Made by a program: the position numbers and the translations under genes
The notes under the pieces: model-generated
Databases searched by the model: none
Seen by the model: only the letters and a program-made list of their open reading frames with translations
Told to the model about the DNA's origin: nothing
In this document: positions 26,069-36,749 of the stretch, piece by piece
Layout of the letters: every line of letters starts with the position of its first letter
How positions within the stretch are numbered: position 1 is the stretch's first letter
Assembly: GCA_003576695.1 (NCBI GenBank)
Contig: QOZQ01000004.1
Span: forward strand, 186,001 to 250,000
From: Taklimakanibacter lacteus
Lineage (GTDB): Bacteria > Pseudomonadota > Alphaproteobacteria > Rhizobiales > Aestuariivirgaceae
Direction of reading: 5' to 3'
DNA: 64,000 nucleotides

Positions 26069-26691
26069 CCTCGCTTGCCCATGCCCGGGGCCCGCAGCCC
26101 GGCCAGTTCGACTACTACGCGCTATCGCTTTCGTGGTCGCCGACCTATTGCGCATCCGATGCCGGCCAGTATGACCGCCAGCAATGCGGCACCGGGCGCG
26201 CTTATGCCTTCGTCGTCCACGGACTATGGCCACAATATGCGCAAGGCTGGCCGGAAGACTGCGTCTTGCGCGAGAAATGGGTGCCGGACGACCTCATCGA
26301 CGCGATGCTCGACATCATGCCGTCGAAGAAGCTTATCATCCATGAGTGGAAGAAGCATGGCGGCTGCTCCGGCTTGCGGATGCGCCGGTATTTCGACCTG
26401 ACCCGCGCGCTGTTCGGCAAGCTCAAGATACCGGCGCGCTATCTTTCGCCGACGGCGCCGATCGTCACCACCCCGCAGGACCTCGTCACCGACTTCCTCA
26501 AGACCAACCGCGATCTCACCGCCGGCATGCTTTCCGTCCAATGCGGCAATTCACGCGGCGCCGCCCGGCTGTCCGAGCTGCGCGTCTGCTTCAACAAGGA
26601 TGGGACCTTGCGGCCCTGCGGCAGCAACGAGCGGCGGCAATGCCGTGCCGAGAGGCTCGTATTGCCTCCGGTGCGGGGAGGCCGGCCATGA
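25981..26691 (+). CDS. Ribonuclease T2 family enzyme, exported
   Basis: 236 residues from the ATG at 25981, giving a signal peptide ending LAHA near residue 33; starts at 25960 or further up are possible. The two catalytic segments are present: FVVHGLWPQ (CAS1) and IIHEWKKHGGC (CAS2), each with its histidine. The enzyme cleaves RNA through a 2',3'-cyclic phosphate in the periplasm or outside, for scavenging. It overlaps the small Cys protein by 88 bp and the amidotransferase by 4 bp (ATGA). Confidence 0.88.
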   Translation: MPRGRTARIGAGVRRHLLAGLAALAAVALASLAHARGPQPGQFDYYALSLSWSPTYCASDAGQYDRQQCGTGRAYAFVVHGLWPQYAQGWPEDCVLREKWVPDDLIDAMLDIMPSKKLIIHEWKKHGGCSGLRMRRYFDLTRALFGKLKIPARYLSPTAPIVTTPQDLVTDFLKTNRDLTAGMLSVQCGNSRGAARLSELRVCFNKDGTLRPCGSNERRQCRAERLVLPPVRGGRP

Positions 26692-27413
26692 AGAAGGCGC
26701 TGGTGCTCCAGCATATGAATCACGACACGCCCGGCCGCTTCCTCGATTATTTCGTCGAGGACGGCATCGAGCCCCGCTCGGTACGGCTGTGGGAAGGCCA
26801 GGCGATCCCGCCGCTTCAGGACTATGACCTGATGTTCGTCCTGGGCGGTGCCATGGATGTGTGGGAGACCGGCGAGCATTCCTGGCTCGAAGGCGAGAAG
26901 CAGGCGATCCGCGAATGGGTAAGCGAGCGCGCCAAGCCCTATATCGGCCTCTGTCTCGGCCATCAGCTGCTGGCGGATGCGCTGGGCGGCGAGGTGGGCC
27001 TTGCCCGGGAGGGCGAGGTCGGCGTGCATGAGGTTACGGTCAATGGCCAGGCGGAAAGTCATGCGCTGTTCGCCGGGCTCAGCGGCACCCATAAGGTGAT
27101 GCAGTGGCATCATGCGGAAGTGAAGGCCGCTCCGCCGGGCGCCAGCGTGCTGGCATCCTCGCCCAGAGCCGCGATCCAGGCGATCGCGGTCGACGACCAC
27201 GCGCTCGGCCTCCAGTTCCATGCCGAATTCTCGGCGCAGACCGTCGCGAGCTGGGAGTCGCTCCCGAGCTATATCGCCTCCCTCGATCGCGAGCTCGGGC
27301 CCGGAGCCTATGCGCGGGTGACGGCCGAAGCCTATCCGCTGATGCCGCGGATGAGCGCCATGACGCGGCGCATCTATGACAATCTCAAGCGCGCGTCGGG
27401 ACTCGCGCGCTGA
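26688..27413 (+). CDS. Class I glutamine amidotransferase domain protein
   Basis: 241 residues from ATG 26688, overlapping the RNase T2 stop. The triad of GATase-1 enzymes is visible: Cys in GLCLGHQLL near residue 88 and His/Glu in LQFHAEFS near 180. It is a free-standing amidotransferase like those annotated as GMP-synthase-like; its acceptor substrate is not known. Its last 29 bp overlap the convergent MFS gene. Confidence 0.85.
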   Translation: MKKALVLQHMNHDTPGRFLDYFVEDGIEPRSVRLWEGQAIPPLQDYDLMFVLGGAMDVWETGEHSWLEGEKQAIREWVSERAKPYIGLCLGHQLLADALGGEVGLAREGEVGVHEVTVNGQAESHALFAGLSGTHKVMQWHHAEVKAAPPGASVLASSPRAAIQAIAVDDHALGLQFHAEFSAQTVASWESLPSYIASLDRELGPGAYARVTAEAYPLMPRMSAMTRRIYDNLKRASGLAR

Positions 27414-28545
27414 AGATGGAGCGGATCGCGATGGCCGCAATGAATCCCAGGAAGACGGCGGCGATCGCATAGGGCAGGCCGTCCGGCCCGAAGCGGTCGA
27501 TGGCCCAGCCGCCGAGCAGGGCGCCGACCAGCGCGGCGCCTCCCCACATGGTGGAGAAAGCGGTGGTGCCGGCCACCAGCTCATGTCCGGAGAAGCGCTC
27601 GCCCAGCTCGGCCAGGGCCAGCGTGTAGATGCCGGCGGAGGCCGCGCCCGTCGCCGCCAATAAGGGCCAGATCAACCACGTACCGAAAGCCCAGGGTATG
27701 AGCGCGCTGCCGATTGCGGTGGCGATGGCACAGGCGCCCATCATGCCGCGCTTGCTCCACTTGTCGGCCATCCAGCCAATGGGGAACTGCAGGACGACAT
27801 TGCCGACGATGAAGGCGGTCACCATGAGCGCCGCGGTTTCCTGGCTGAGGCCTTTCTTGACGCCATAGACCGGCAGGAAACCGAGATTGGCGGCATCGAT
27901 GATGCCGAACATGCCGACGGCGACGATGAGAATCGGCGCCAGGCGGGCGAAACCGAGGATCGAAAGTCCGCTCGATTCCGCGCCGGCGGCGAAAGCCTCA
28001 GTCTGGCGATAGGAGAACATCGGCACGGTGCCGGCGAGGAGGACGGCGGCACCGATGAAGAACGGCAAGGAACTGTCGATGCCGGTCAGGCTGATGAGCG
28101 TCGGGCCCAGGCCGAAGCTGAGCGACAGAACGCCCGTATAGATCGCCATGATGCGCGAACGTGCCGGGCCGGTCGCGGCCTCGACCACCCAGGCTTCGCT
28201 CACCGAGAACAGGATGGCGACGGCGAAGCCCTGGATGAAGCGCATCGCGAACCAGCCCCAGAAGATCGGCGTGAAAGGGTAGGTGAGGATCAGCGCGGCG
28301 GTGAGGATGGCGGCGGCGATCGCCACCGGCCTGGTGCCCCAGCGCCGCGTCAGCGAGGGCACGATGAAGCCGGCGATCAGGATGCCGAGCGGCTGCATCG
28401 CGGTGTTGTAGCCGATCACTTTCGGCGGCACGCCGTTCTTCTCCATGACGAGGGAAAGGAGCGGGAACATGAGGCCGAGCGCGAAGCCGAATACGGTGAT
28501 CGCGGCGATGGCGGCGAAGAGGTTGATCCAGCGCCGCCTATCCAT
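27385..28545 (-). CDS. MFS transporter, copy D (downstream member of a tandem pair)
   Basis: 386 residues from the ATG at 28545 (MDRRRWINLF), overlapping the stop of the upstream MFS gene by 8 bp. About twelve hydrophobic helices; the loop 2-3 region reads VPSLTRRWGTRPVA and the helix-7 half starts after QTEAFAAG. It resembles YcaD-like MFS exporters. It is related to its upstream neighbour but far less closely than the Bcr/CflA pair at 4.4-6.9 kb. Substrate unknown. Confidence 0.82.
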   Translation of the reverse strand: MDRRRWINLFAAIAAITVFGFALGLMFPLLSLVMEKNGVPPKVIGYNTAMQPLGILIAGFIVPSLTRRWGTRPVAIAAAILTAALILTYPFTPIFWGWFAMRFIQGFAVAILFSVSEAWVVEAATGPARSRIMAIYTGVLSLSFGLGPTLISLTGIDSSLPFFIGAAVLLAGTVPMFSYRQTEAFAAGAESSGLSILGFARLAPILIVAVGMFGIIDAANLGFLPVYGVKKGLSQETAALMVTAFIVGNVVLQFPIGWMADKWSKRGMMGACAIATAIGSALIPWAFGTWLIWPLLAATGAASAGIYTLALAELGERFSGHELVAGTTAFSTMWGGAALVGALLGGWAIDRFGPDGLPYAIAAVFLGFIAAIAIRSIFSARVPTRA

Positions 28546-29707
28546 GGGCAAGGCTCCGCACGAACTTGCCGCCCGACAGAGAGAGCCCGAGGAGCAGGAC
28601 GACATAGACCAGCGAAATGGTCACCGGAATCGCGTTGATGCCGAAGGCGTCGATGGCGGCGCCGGCGATCGGAGGCCCCAGCAGCCCGCCAATGCCCCAC
28701 ATGGCGGCGAAGGCGGCTGCTCCGGCAATGAGGTCGGGGCCTTCGAAATGATCGCCCAGTATGGCGAGCGCCACCGTATAGATGGCGAAGGCCGTGGTGC
28801 CGAGGATCAGCATGACCGGCCAGATCAGCCAGTTGCCGATGGTCCAGATCAGCGTCATGGCGAGCACGGCGGTGATGACGGCGGAAAGAATGATCACGCC
28901 CATCCGCGACCATCTGTCGGCGAGGAGACCGATCGGCACCTGCAGCAGTGCGTTGCCGATGATGGCGACGCCTAGGATCAGGGTCACCTGCTCGACCGAG
29001 AGGCCCGATCTCAGCCCGAAGATGGGGAAGAAGGACAGGATCACCGCGTCGAAGAAAGTCAGCGTTCCGACCGCGAACAGGAGCAGGGGCGCGCGCCTGA
29101 CGAAAGCGACGAAGCCCGAGCCTTCCTTATGCTGGAAAGCGTCTTCGGAAATCCGCAGGAAGGCGAGGGGAATGGCGCTCGCCCCGACGCAGGCGATGCC
29201 GATGAGCCAGGGCAGCCAGCCATCGATGCCGGTGAATGGAATGATCAGCGGTCCGACCGAGAAGGTGATGGCGAGGATGCTGGTATAGAAGCCCATGACG
29301 CGGCCGCGACTGCCGGTCTCGGCGCCGCTCAGGATCCAGGCTTCGCTGACGGTAAACAAGGTGCCGGCCGCCATGCCGAAGAGGAAGCGGATGACGAACC
29401 AGGCCCAGATGCCGGGAAACAGCTTGAAGCAGGCCAGCGTCAGCATGATCGCGACGATCGAGACATGGACGACGCGCTTCGAGCCGAGACGGGAGACGAG
29501 GCGCGGCAGGAAGGGGCCGCCCAGCATGATCCCCAAGGGCGCCATGGCGGCGTTGAGCCCCATGATCCAGGCCGGCACCTTGTTCTGCTCCATGAGCAGC
29601 GGCAGGAGCTGAAGCGTCAGGCCCATGGCAATGTCGCAACAGGCGATCGTCGCGATGGCCGCGACAATCGTCCGGTAGCGCTGCGCAAAAGGCAGGGGCG
29701 CCGACAT
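28538..29707 (-). CDS. MFS transporter, copy C (upstream member of a tandem pair)
   Basis: 389 residues from the ATG at 29707 (MSAPLPFAQRY), preceded by GAGGACC. Twelve predicted helices; segments such as FLFGMAAGTLFTVSEAWIL and GRVMGFYTSILA are shared in pattern with copy D (AVAILFSVSEAWVV, RIMAIYTGVLS), showing common descent. Overlap with copy D suggests coexpression, perhaps as a heteromeric or sequential pair. The divergent neighbour is the metallo-hydrolase at 29834. Confidence 0.83.
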   Translation of the reverse strand: MSAPLPFAQRYRTIVAAIATIACCDIAMGLTLQLLPLLMEQNKVPAWIMGLNAAMAPLGIMLGGPFLPRLVSRLGSKRVVHVSIVAIMLTLACFKLFPGIWAWFVIRFLFGMAAGTLFTVSEAWILSGAETGSRGRVMGFYTSILAITFSVGPLIIPFTGIDGWLPWLIGIACVGASAIPLAFLRISEDAFQHKEGSGFVAFVRRAPLLLFAVGTLTFFDAVILSFFPIFGLRSGLSVEQVTLILGVAIIGNALLQVPIGLLADRWSRMGVIILSAVITAVLAMTLIWTIGNWLIWPVMLILGTTAFAIYTVALAILGDHFEGPDLIAGAAAFAAMWGIGGLLGPPIAGAAIDAFGINAIPVTISLVYVVLLLGLSLSGGKFVRSLAHG

Positions 29708-29833
29708 TGCTGGTCCTCGAGATGAGTATGAGCATGGTTGCTTCGGCCCTTCCTCTAGCGGTTCCGCCTCCATCTTCGCAAGTGCAGCCCTGTGCCTTGC
29801 GCATGACGCGCGCCGCCGCTATGCACCCAAGCC

Positions 29834-30478
29834 ATGACACGCCCCAAAATCATGATCATTCCCGTCACGCCGTTCCAGCAGAACTGCTCGCTGCTATGGA
29901 ACGACGACACGCATATCGGTGCCGTCGTCGATCCCGGCGGCGATGTCGATGTCATCATGCAGGCCATCGAGAAGTCCAAGGTCACGGTGGAGAAGATCCT
30001 GCTCACCCATGGCCATATCGATCATGCGGGCGGCGCCGCGGAGCTGCGCGACCGGCTCAAGGTCAGGATCGAAGGTCCGCATACGGAAGATGCCTTTCTG
30101 CTTGCGGGATTGCCGAAGTCAGGTGCCCAGTATGGCTATGAGGCCCGCGCCTTCACCCCCGACCGCTGGCTCAAGGAAGGCGACAAGGTCACTGTGGGCG
30201 CGCTCGAGTTCGATATACTCGAATGTCCGGGCCATACGCCCGGGTCAGTGGTGCTCTTCAACGGCGCGCATCGCTTCTGCTTCATGGGCGATGTGCTGTT
30301 CCAGGGGTCGGTGGGGCGCACCGATTTTCCCTATGGCAGCCACGAGACGCTGATCGCCTCGATCCGCGACAAGCTGCTGCCGCTCGGCGATGACGTGGCT
30401 TTCCTGCCGGGTCACGGGCCGGCGAGCTCGATCGGCGAGGAACGCCGCAGCAATCCGTTTCTCAGTGAGTTGAGTTAG
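29834..30478 (+). CDS. Metallo-beta-lactamase-fold hydrolase (glyoxalase II-like)
   Basis: 214 residues with the zinc motif THGHIDHAGG (HxHxDH) near residue 58 and further ligand segments ECPGHTPGS near 134 and FMGDVLF near 152. Length and motifs fit small thioesterase-like hydrolases (YcbL group) in the cytosol. Substrate not determined. The element at 30482 begins right after the stop codon. Confidence 0.88.
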   Translation: MTRPKIMIIPVTPFQQNCSLLWNDDTHIGAVVDPGGDVDVIMQAIEKSKVTVEKILLTHGHIDHAGGAAELRDRLKVRIEGPHTEDAFLLAGLPKSGAQYGYEARAFTPDRWLKEGDKVTVGALEFDILECPGHTPGSVVLFNGAHRFCFMGDVLFQGSVGRTDFPYGSHETLIASIRDKLLPLGDDVAFLPGHGPASSIGEERRSNPFLSELS

Positions 30479-30481
30479 GCA

Positions 30482-30680
30482 ATCTCCCTCCGCCGCGCGA
30501 AGCGCGGGGAGGGTGGACGCCCGCAGGGCGGACGGGTGGGGTTTCTCCGCCGTCGCGTTTTGCCAGATTAGCCCAAATAGCATGCCCGAACTTTGCGTGA
30601 GAAACTTCCCTTGCGGAGAGACCCCACCCGTCGCGCGTTCCGCGCGCCACCCTCCCCGCCTTCGGCGGTGGAGGGAGAAT
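30482..30680. repeat. MITE-like palindromic element, copy 1
   Basis: About 199 bp with long inverted ends: CTCCCTCCGCCG at the left and CGGCGGTGGAGGGAG at the right, and an inner inverted pair (GACGGGTGGGGT / ACCCCACCCGTC). The central ~60 bases are more AT-rich and not palindromic. A second copy lies at 46129-46292 with a different centre. It encodes no protein. It sits between the hydrolase stop and the end of the minus-strand lipoprotein gene. Confidence 0.75.
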
Positions 30681-30707
30681 GGTGCGTATTGTTCTGATCA
30701 GCGCTTG

Positions 30708-31166
30708 CTAATTCTGCCTTGTCTCGGTGATCTCGCTCTGGCCGATGTCGGCGGAGACTTCCTCGATCGTGACCTTCTGCATGGCGGAGAAGAAGCCGGC
30801 ATTGCCGACCTTGGTCACGCGCTGGTCGACGCGGACATAGCTGACGCTGCCCGGGGCGACAGCGACGGTGACCGTGTCCCAGATGGTCGGGACGAAGAGC
30901 AGGGACTGGCGCACGGTGACATCGTGCTCGCCGGGCGGCAGTGTCGCCGACAGATAGCCGCCGGATTTGAGCATGCCCAGGTTCTTGCCGGCAATCTCGA
31001 TATAGGGTGTCTCGCCGCGCCCGAGTGTCTTGCCCTCGGGGCGGTAGACATAGACGATGCCTTTGCCGGCGGGGCGCTGGGACAGCGGCTGGAAGCCTGG
31101 TCCGTCGGCCGTGCAGGCGGCGGCCAGCAAGGCAAGCATCGCGATCGGTGCGATGCGTGCCGCCAT
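30708..31166 (-). CDS. DUF2846 lipoprotein
   Basis: 152 residues. A lipobox (LLAAAC, Cys18) follows a short hydrophobic signal, so it is lipid-anchored. The body has YVYRPEGK near residue 40 and YLSATLPPGEHDVTV near 70, typical of DUF2846 beta-sandwich proteins of unknown role. The start codon directly follows the stop codon of the L,D-transpeptidase gene, so both are expressed together, hinting at a cell-envelope role. Confidence 0.82.
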   Translation of the reverse strand: MAARIAPIAMLALLAAACTADGPGFQPLSQRPAGKGIVYVYRPEGKTLGRGETPYIEIAGKNLGMLKSGGYLSATLPPGEHDVTVRQSLLFVPTIWDTVTVAVAPGSVSYVRVDQRVTKVGNAGFFSAMQKVTIEEVSADIGQSEITETRQN

Positions 31167-31811
31167 CTACAGCCCCTGCGCCAGGACGACGACGCGCGAG
31201 CCGATCGGCGCGCGGTTGTAGAGCTCGATGACGTCTTCATTGATCATGCGGATGCAGCCGGACGACATGGCCTTGCCGATGCTTTGCGGGGCGTTGGTGC
31301 CGTGCAGACGATAGAGCGTATCGCGGCCGTTCTGGAAGAGGTAAAGTGCGCGGGCGCCGAGCGGGTTGTCGGGACCACCGGGCATGCCGTCCTTCCATTT
31401 CGCCGCATTGGGATCGCGCTCGACCATTTCGGGCGGCGGCGTCCAGCGCGGCCACATGACCTTGCGCTCGACATCGGCGAGGCCGGCCCAGCGGAAGCCG
31501 TCGCGCCCGACACCCACGCCATAGCGAATGGCCTGGCGGTTCTCGAGAATGAGATAGAGATGGCGTTCGGCAGTATCGACGATGATGGTTCCCGGCCAGT
31601 GGCGGCCTTCATAGGGGACGATCTGGCGACGGAATTTCTTCGGCACCTTGCTCAGGTCGGTGGGCGGGAAGATGATGAGGTCATCATAGGCACGCTCGCG
31701 CCGGATCTGCTCCATCTGGCTCTGGGCGCCGGCACCCGTTGCCACCATGCCCAGAATAGTTGCGCCGCCGGACGCCAGAAGGCGCCGCCTGCTCAAGCCG
31801 GTCGTCATCAT
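31167..31811 (-). CDS. L,D-transpeptidase (YkuD domain), Tat-type signal, second of two
   Basis: 214 residues from ATG 31811 (CAGGAGTA just upstream; ATG 31808 also possible). The signal has SRRRLLASGG and a hydrophobic run ending GAGA. Catalytic block HGTNAPQSIGKAMSSGCIRM is nearly identical to the paralogue at 23245. It would crosslink peptidoglycan or tether proteins in the periplasm. Followed without gap by the DUF2846 lipoprotein gene. Confidence 0.9.
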   Translation of the reverse strand: MMTTGLSRRRLLASGGATILGMVATGAGAQSQMEQIRRERAYDDLIIFPPTDLSKVPKKFRRQIVPYEGRHWPGTIIVDTAERHLYLILENRQAIRYGVGVGRDGFRWAGLADVERKVMWPRWTPPPEMVERDPNAAKWKDGMPGGPDNPLGARALYLFQNGRDTLYRLHGTNAPQSIGKAMSSGCIRMINEDVIELYNRAPIGSRVVVLAQGL

Positions 31812-31830
31812 TACTCCTGTGAAGATCGCA

Positions 31831-32247
31831 TCACACGCCGACGAGGCGCATCTTGCCCGAATGATAGGCATCGCCGGTGCTCTTGAACTCGCTGCATTCG
31901 GTGGGCTGGCCGCCGATGCTCTGGCACAGCTCACCCTGGACGGCCGACCAGGTACCGCGCCCTTCGCCCTTCACGTCGTCCTGATAGGAGAGCGAGCCAT
32001 CCACATTATAGGTGACGAAGCCGCTCGACTCGGCGCGGGTATATTGCCAGGTCTTGCCGATCAGGGTGGCGCGGATCTCCTCGGCGGAAAGGATGCGGAT
32101 CGGCTGTGCCTGCGGGGTGGCATTGGCGGACGCCGCTGCGGGCCCGCCGCCGCTCAGGATCTTGATGCCGCTGGTGTCGGACGAACTGCAGCCCGCCACC
32201 GACAGCATGGCGGCGACAATCACGGCCCATCCCGAATAATTCGTCAT
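31831..32247 (-). CDS. Small lipoprotein, possibly DUF995-like
   Basis: 138 residues from ATG 32247 (AAAGGACTGGGAA upstream). Signal with lipobox VAGC (Cys19) followed by a Ser/Gly/Ala-rich linker and a compact domain beginning IRATLIGKTWQY, with GEGRGTWS and a Cys pair near the end. The pattern of a lipocalin-like reading of small stress proteins (DUF995) is suggestive only. It precedes the transpeptidase gene by 19 bp, so the three may form an envelope operon. Confidence 0.7.
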   Translation of the reverse strand: MTNYSGWAVIVAAMLSVAGCSSSDTSGIKILSGGGPAAASANATPQAQPIRILSAEEIRATLIGKTWQYTRAESSGFVTYNVDGSLSYQDDVKGEGRGTWSAVQGELCQSIGGQPTECSEFKSTGDAYHSGKMRLVGV

Positions 32248-32435
32248 TTCCCAGTCCTTTACCCTCTGCCGGGCCGCCATGTGTCACAGTTACGCCCGGA
32301 GGGCAAGATTGGCTCAGGGTGACGTGCCGATAGGGCAAAAACAGGGCAGGACCAGAGGGCCGCAAGGGACATCGAGCCGCGGCAGCGTCGTGCCCGAAAG
32401 CGCCCTCGAATCATGAGTTTGATGGGGCCGGCCGG

Positions 32436-33146
32436 TCAGCCGATCCGGCGCACGATATCCGGCAGCTCGCCCAGATGGGTAATATGCCGGTAGCGCGGGT
32501 CCTCGGCCGGCACCTCGTCCTGTTCCAGCGCCCAGGTCAGGCCATGCGGCACATAGACCCCCCAGCAGCCGGCCCGGATGGCGGGGACGATATCGGATTT
32601 CAGCGAATTGCCGACCATCATGCTCTGCTGCGGGCCGTCGCCATGGCGGGAGAAGATCCGCTCATAGGTGGCGACAGTCTTGTCGCTGACGATCTCGATG
32701 GCGCTGAACAGCTCGCCCAGACCCGATTGCGCCAGCTTGCGCTCCTGGTCGAACAGGTCGCCCTTGGTGATCAGAACCAGCCTGTAGTCGCCGCTCAATT
32801 GCTCAAGCGTGGCGCGCGCATGCGGCAATGGCTCGATCGGGTGGTTCAGAAGATCGCGCCCGGCATCGACGATCTGGTGGATGACGCTCGACGGCACGCG
32901 CCCCTCGGTCACCTCGATGGCGGTCTCGATCATCGAGAGGGTGAAGCCCTTGATGCCGAAGCCATAGGCCTTGAGGTTGCGTTTCTCGGCCTCGATCAGG
33001 CGGCTCGAGAGATCGTTGGCCTCGGCATAGTCGGCCAGGAGTGCGGTGAAGCGCTTTTCCGTCAGCTTGTAGAATTGCTCGTTCTGCCACAGCGTGTCGT
33101 CGGCATCGAAGCCAATGGCCGATAGATTGGCGGCGCGAGCTTGCAT
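32436..33146 (-). CDS. HAD-family hydrolase
   Basis: 236 residues. HAD motif I is FDADDTLW (nucleophile Asp in DADDT), motif II ITKGD near 115, and motif III/IV VGNSLKSDIVPAIRAG near 175. A helical cap lies between motifs I and II. Such enzymes are cytosolic phosphatases for sugars, nucleotides or phosphoglycolate-like compounds; substrate unknown. Confidence 0.88.
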   Translation of the reverse strand: MQARAANLSAIGFDADDTLWQNEQFYKLTEKRFTALLADYAEANDLSSRLIEAEKRNLKAYGFGIKGFTLSMIETAIEVTEGRVPSSVIHQIVDAGRDLLNHPIEPLPHARATLEQLSGDYRLVLITKGDLFDQERKLAQSGLGELFSAIEIVSDKTVATYERIFSRHGDGPQQSMMVGNSLKSDIVPAIRAGCWGVYVPHGLTWALEQDEVPAEDPRYRHITHLGELPDIVRRIG

Positions 33147-33281
33147 CGGAACTCACTGTGTTTATTCCGCGACGCGAAGAATAAGCCTAGCCACCGGCGT
33201 ACACAATATATCACATATCTGTCGTCTTGTCTGCGCGCAGAAATATGGTTTATAGGTTTCGGCAACCTAAGGGGGCGGAGA

Positions 33282-33764
33282 ATGAAGCGTCGGGATCTGT
33301 TGGCGGGCTTGTGTGTGGTGCTGGTCGCGGGGTGCGCGGCAAAGCTCGTGCCGGACGACTATGCCGGCGCGACGGCGGTGGTGAAGGACAGCAACGCCAA
33401 TTTCGTCAGCGGAGGGTTTTTCAAGTCCGACAAGGCAGAGATCTTCTCCATGGTGAAGGTCGATGGAAAGCCGATCGACAATGCGTTGAGCCGCACCGCG
33501 TCGGCGAGCGAGGGGCTGGGCATGGGCATGCGGGTCAGGGAGCACGAGCGGCGCGTGCCCATCAAGCCGATGACCGTGGAGTTGCTGGGGCTTGTCTACT
33601 ATCCGGCACCCATCAGCACCTTGTTCAATCCGACTTACGAGACCCGCCGGACGGTGAAATTCAATCCTGAGGCCGGCGAGACTTATGTCGTTCGCGGCAG
33701 GCTCGGAAAGTCCGGCTCCTCGGTATGGATCGAGACGTCGGGCGGCCAGAGGGTCACGCAGTAG
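33282..33764 (+). CDS. Hypothetical lipoprotein
   Basis: 160 residues from ATG 33282 (GGGCGGAG upstream). A lipobox VAGC (Cys18) follows MKRRDLLAG, so it is a probable lipoprotein. The rest is soluble with basic patches and a TYVVRGRLG strand near residue 140. No family recognised. Its 5' side is an AT-richer gap with the likely promoter. Confidence 0.7.
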   Translation: MKRRDLLAGLCVVLVAGCAAKLVPDDYAGATAVVKDSNANFVSGGFFKSDKAEIFSMVKVDGKPIDNALSRTASASEGLGMGMRVREHERRVPIKPMTVELLGLVYYPAPISTLFNPTYETRRTVKFNPEAGETYVVRGRLGKSGSSVWIETSGGQRVTQ

Positions 33765-33807
33765 GCTCGCAGCCCGCTGGGAGGGGGCGTGAAAGCGGTT
33801 GACCGAA

Positions 33808-36180
<2,373 letters not shown>

Positions 36181-36332
36181 GATGGGCCTAATATAGTGCG
36201 GCCCGGTGGGGCCCGGAAGGGTCAAGGCCCGGCATTGCTGACAGCATTGTGGCAGGAGAGAGCGACCCTGACGACAAGTCAGGTCCGGCAGGCTAAGCTG
36301 CGGCCGAATCGTCGGCGCGACAGGGGGGAAAT

Positions 36333-36749
36333 ATGTCACTCATCCGGAAGCTCGGTTTTGCCTATTTCGCGCTGTTCGTGATCGTGGCGGCGATGAGCTA
36401 TGTGCCGCAGTTCAAGGACGCGAATGGCATGATGTTCGGGCTGTTCAGCCTCGACCTCTATGACGACGCGCTGCATCTGTTCTCCGGCGTCTGGGCCGGC
36501 ATCGCCGCCTGGCTGTCGACGCGGGCAACGGTCAATTACTTCAAGTTGTTCGGCACGCTCTACTTCCTCGATGGCGTGTTCGGCCTCATCACCGGCAGCG
36601 GCTATCTGGATTTCGGCATCTTCATCAACGGCGGCCTCGATCTCGACCTGAAGACGCGCATCCTGGCCAATCTGCCGCATCTCGCCATTGGCGGTTTCGC
36701 CGCCTATGCAGGTTTTGTATTGTCGAAACGTCATGGCGAAGCTGCGTAA
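36333..36749 (+). CDS. Small integral membrane protein (DUF4383-like), first of three-gene unit
   Basis: 138 residues with about four hydrophobic segments. The stretch [18 protein letters not shown], then [17 protein letters not shown], resembles DUF4383-type membrane proteins. It is divergent from uvrB. Its stop codon overlaps the next gene by 17 bp. No function can be given. Confidence 0.75.
   Translation: MSLIRKLGFAYFALFVIVAAMSYVPQFKDANGMMFGLFSLDLYDDALHLFSGVWAGIAAWLSTRATVNYFKLFGTLYFLDGVFGLITGSGYLDFGIFINGGLDLDLKTRILANLPHLAIGGFAAYAGFVLSKRHGEAA

Noticed and set aside
30513-31886. 457-codon frame across the MITE-like element and the transpeptidase region
   Set aside because: Runs antisense to two good genes and starts within a repeat.
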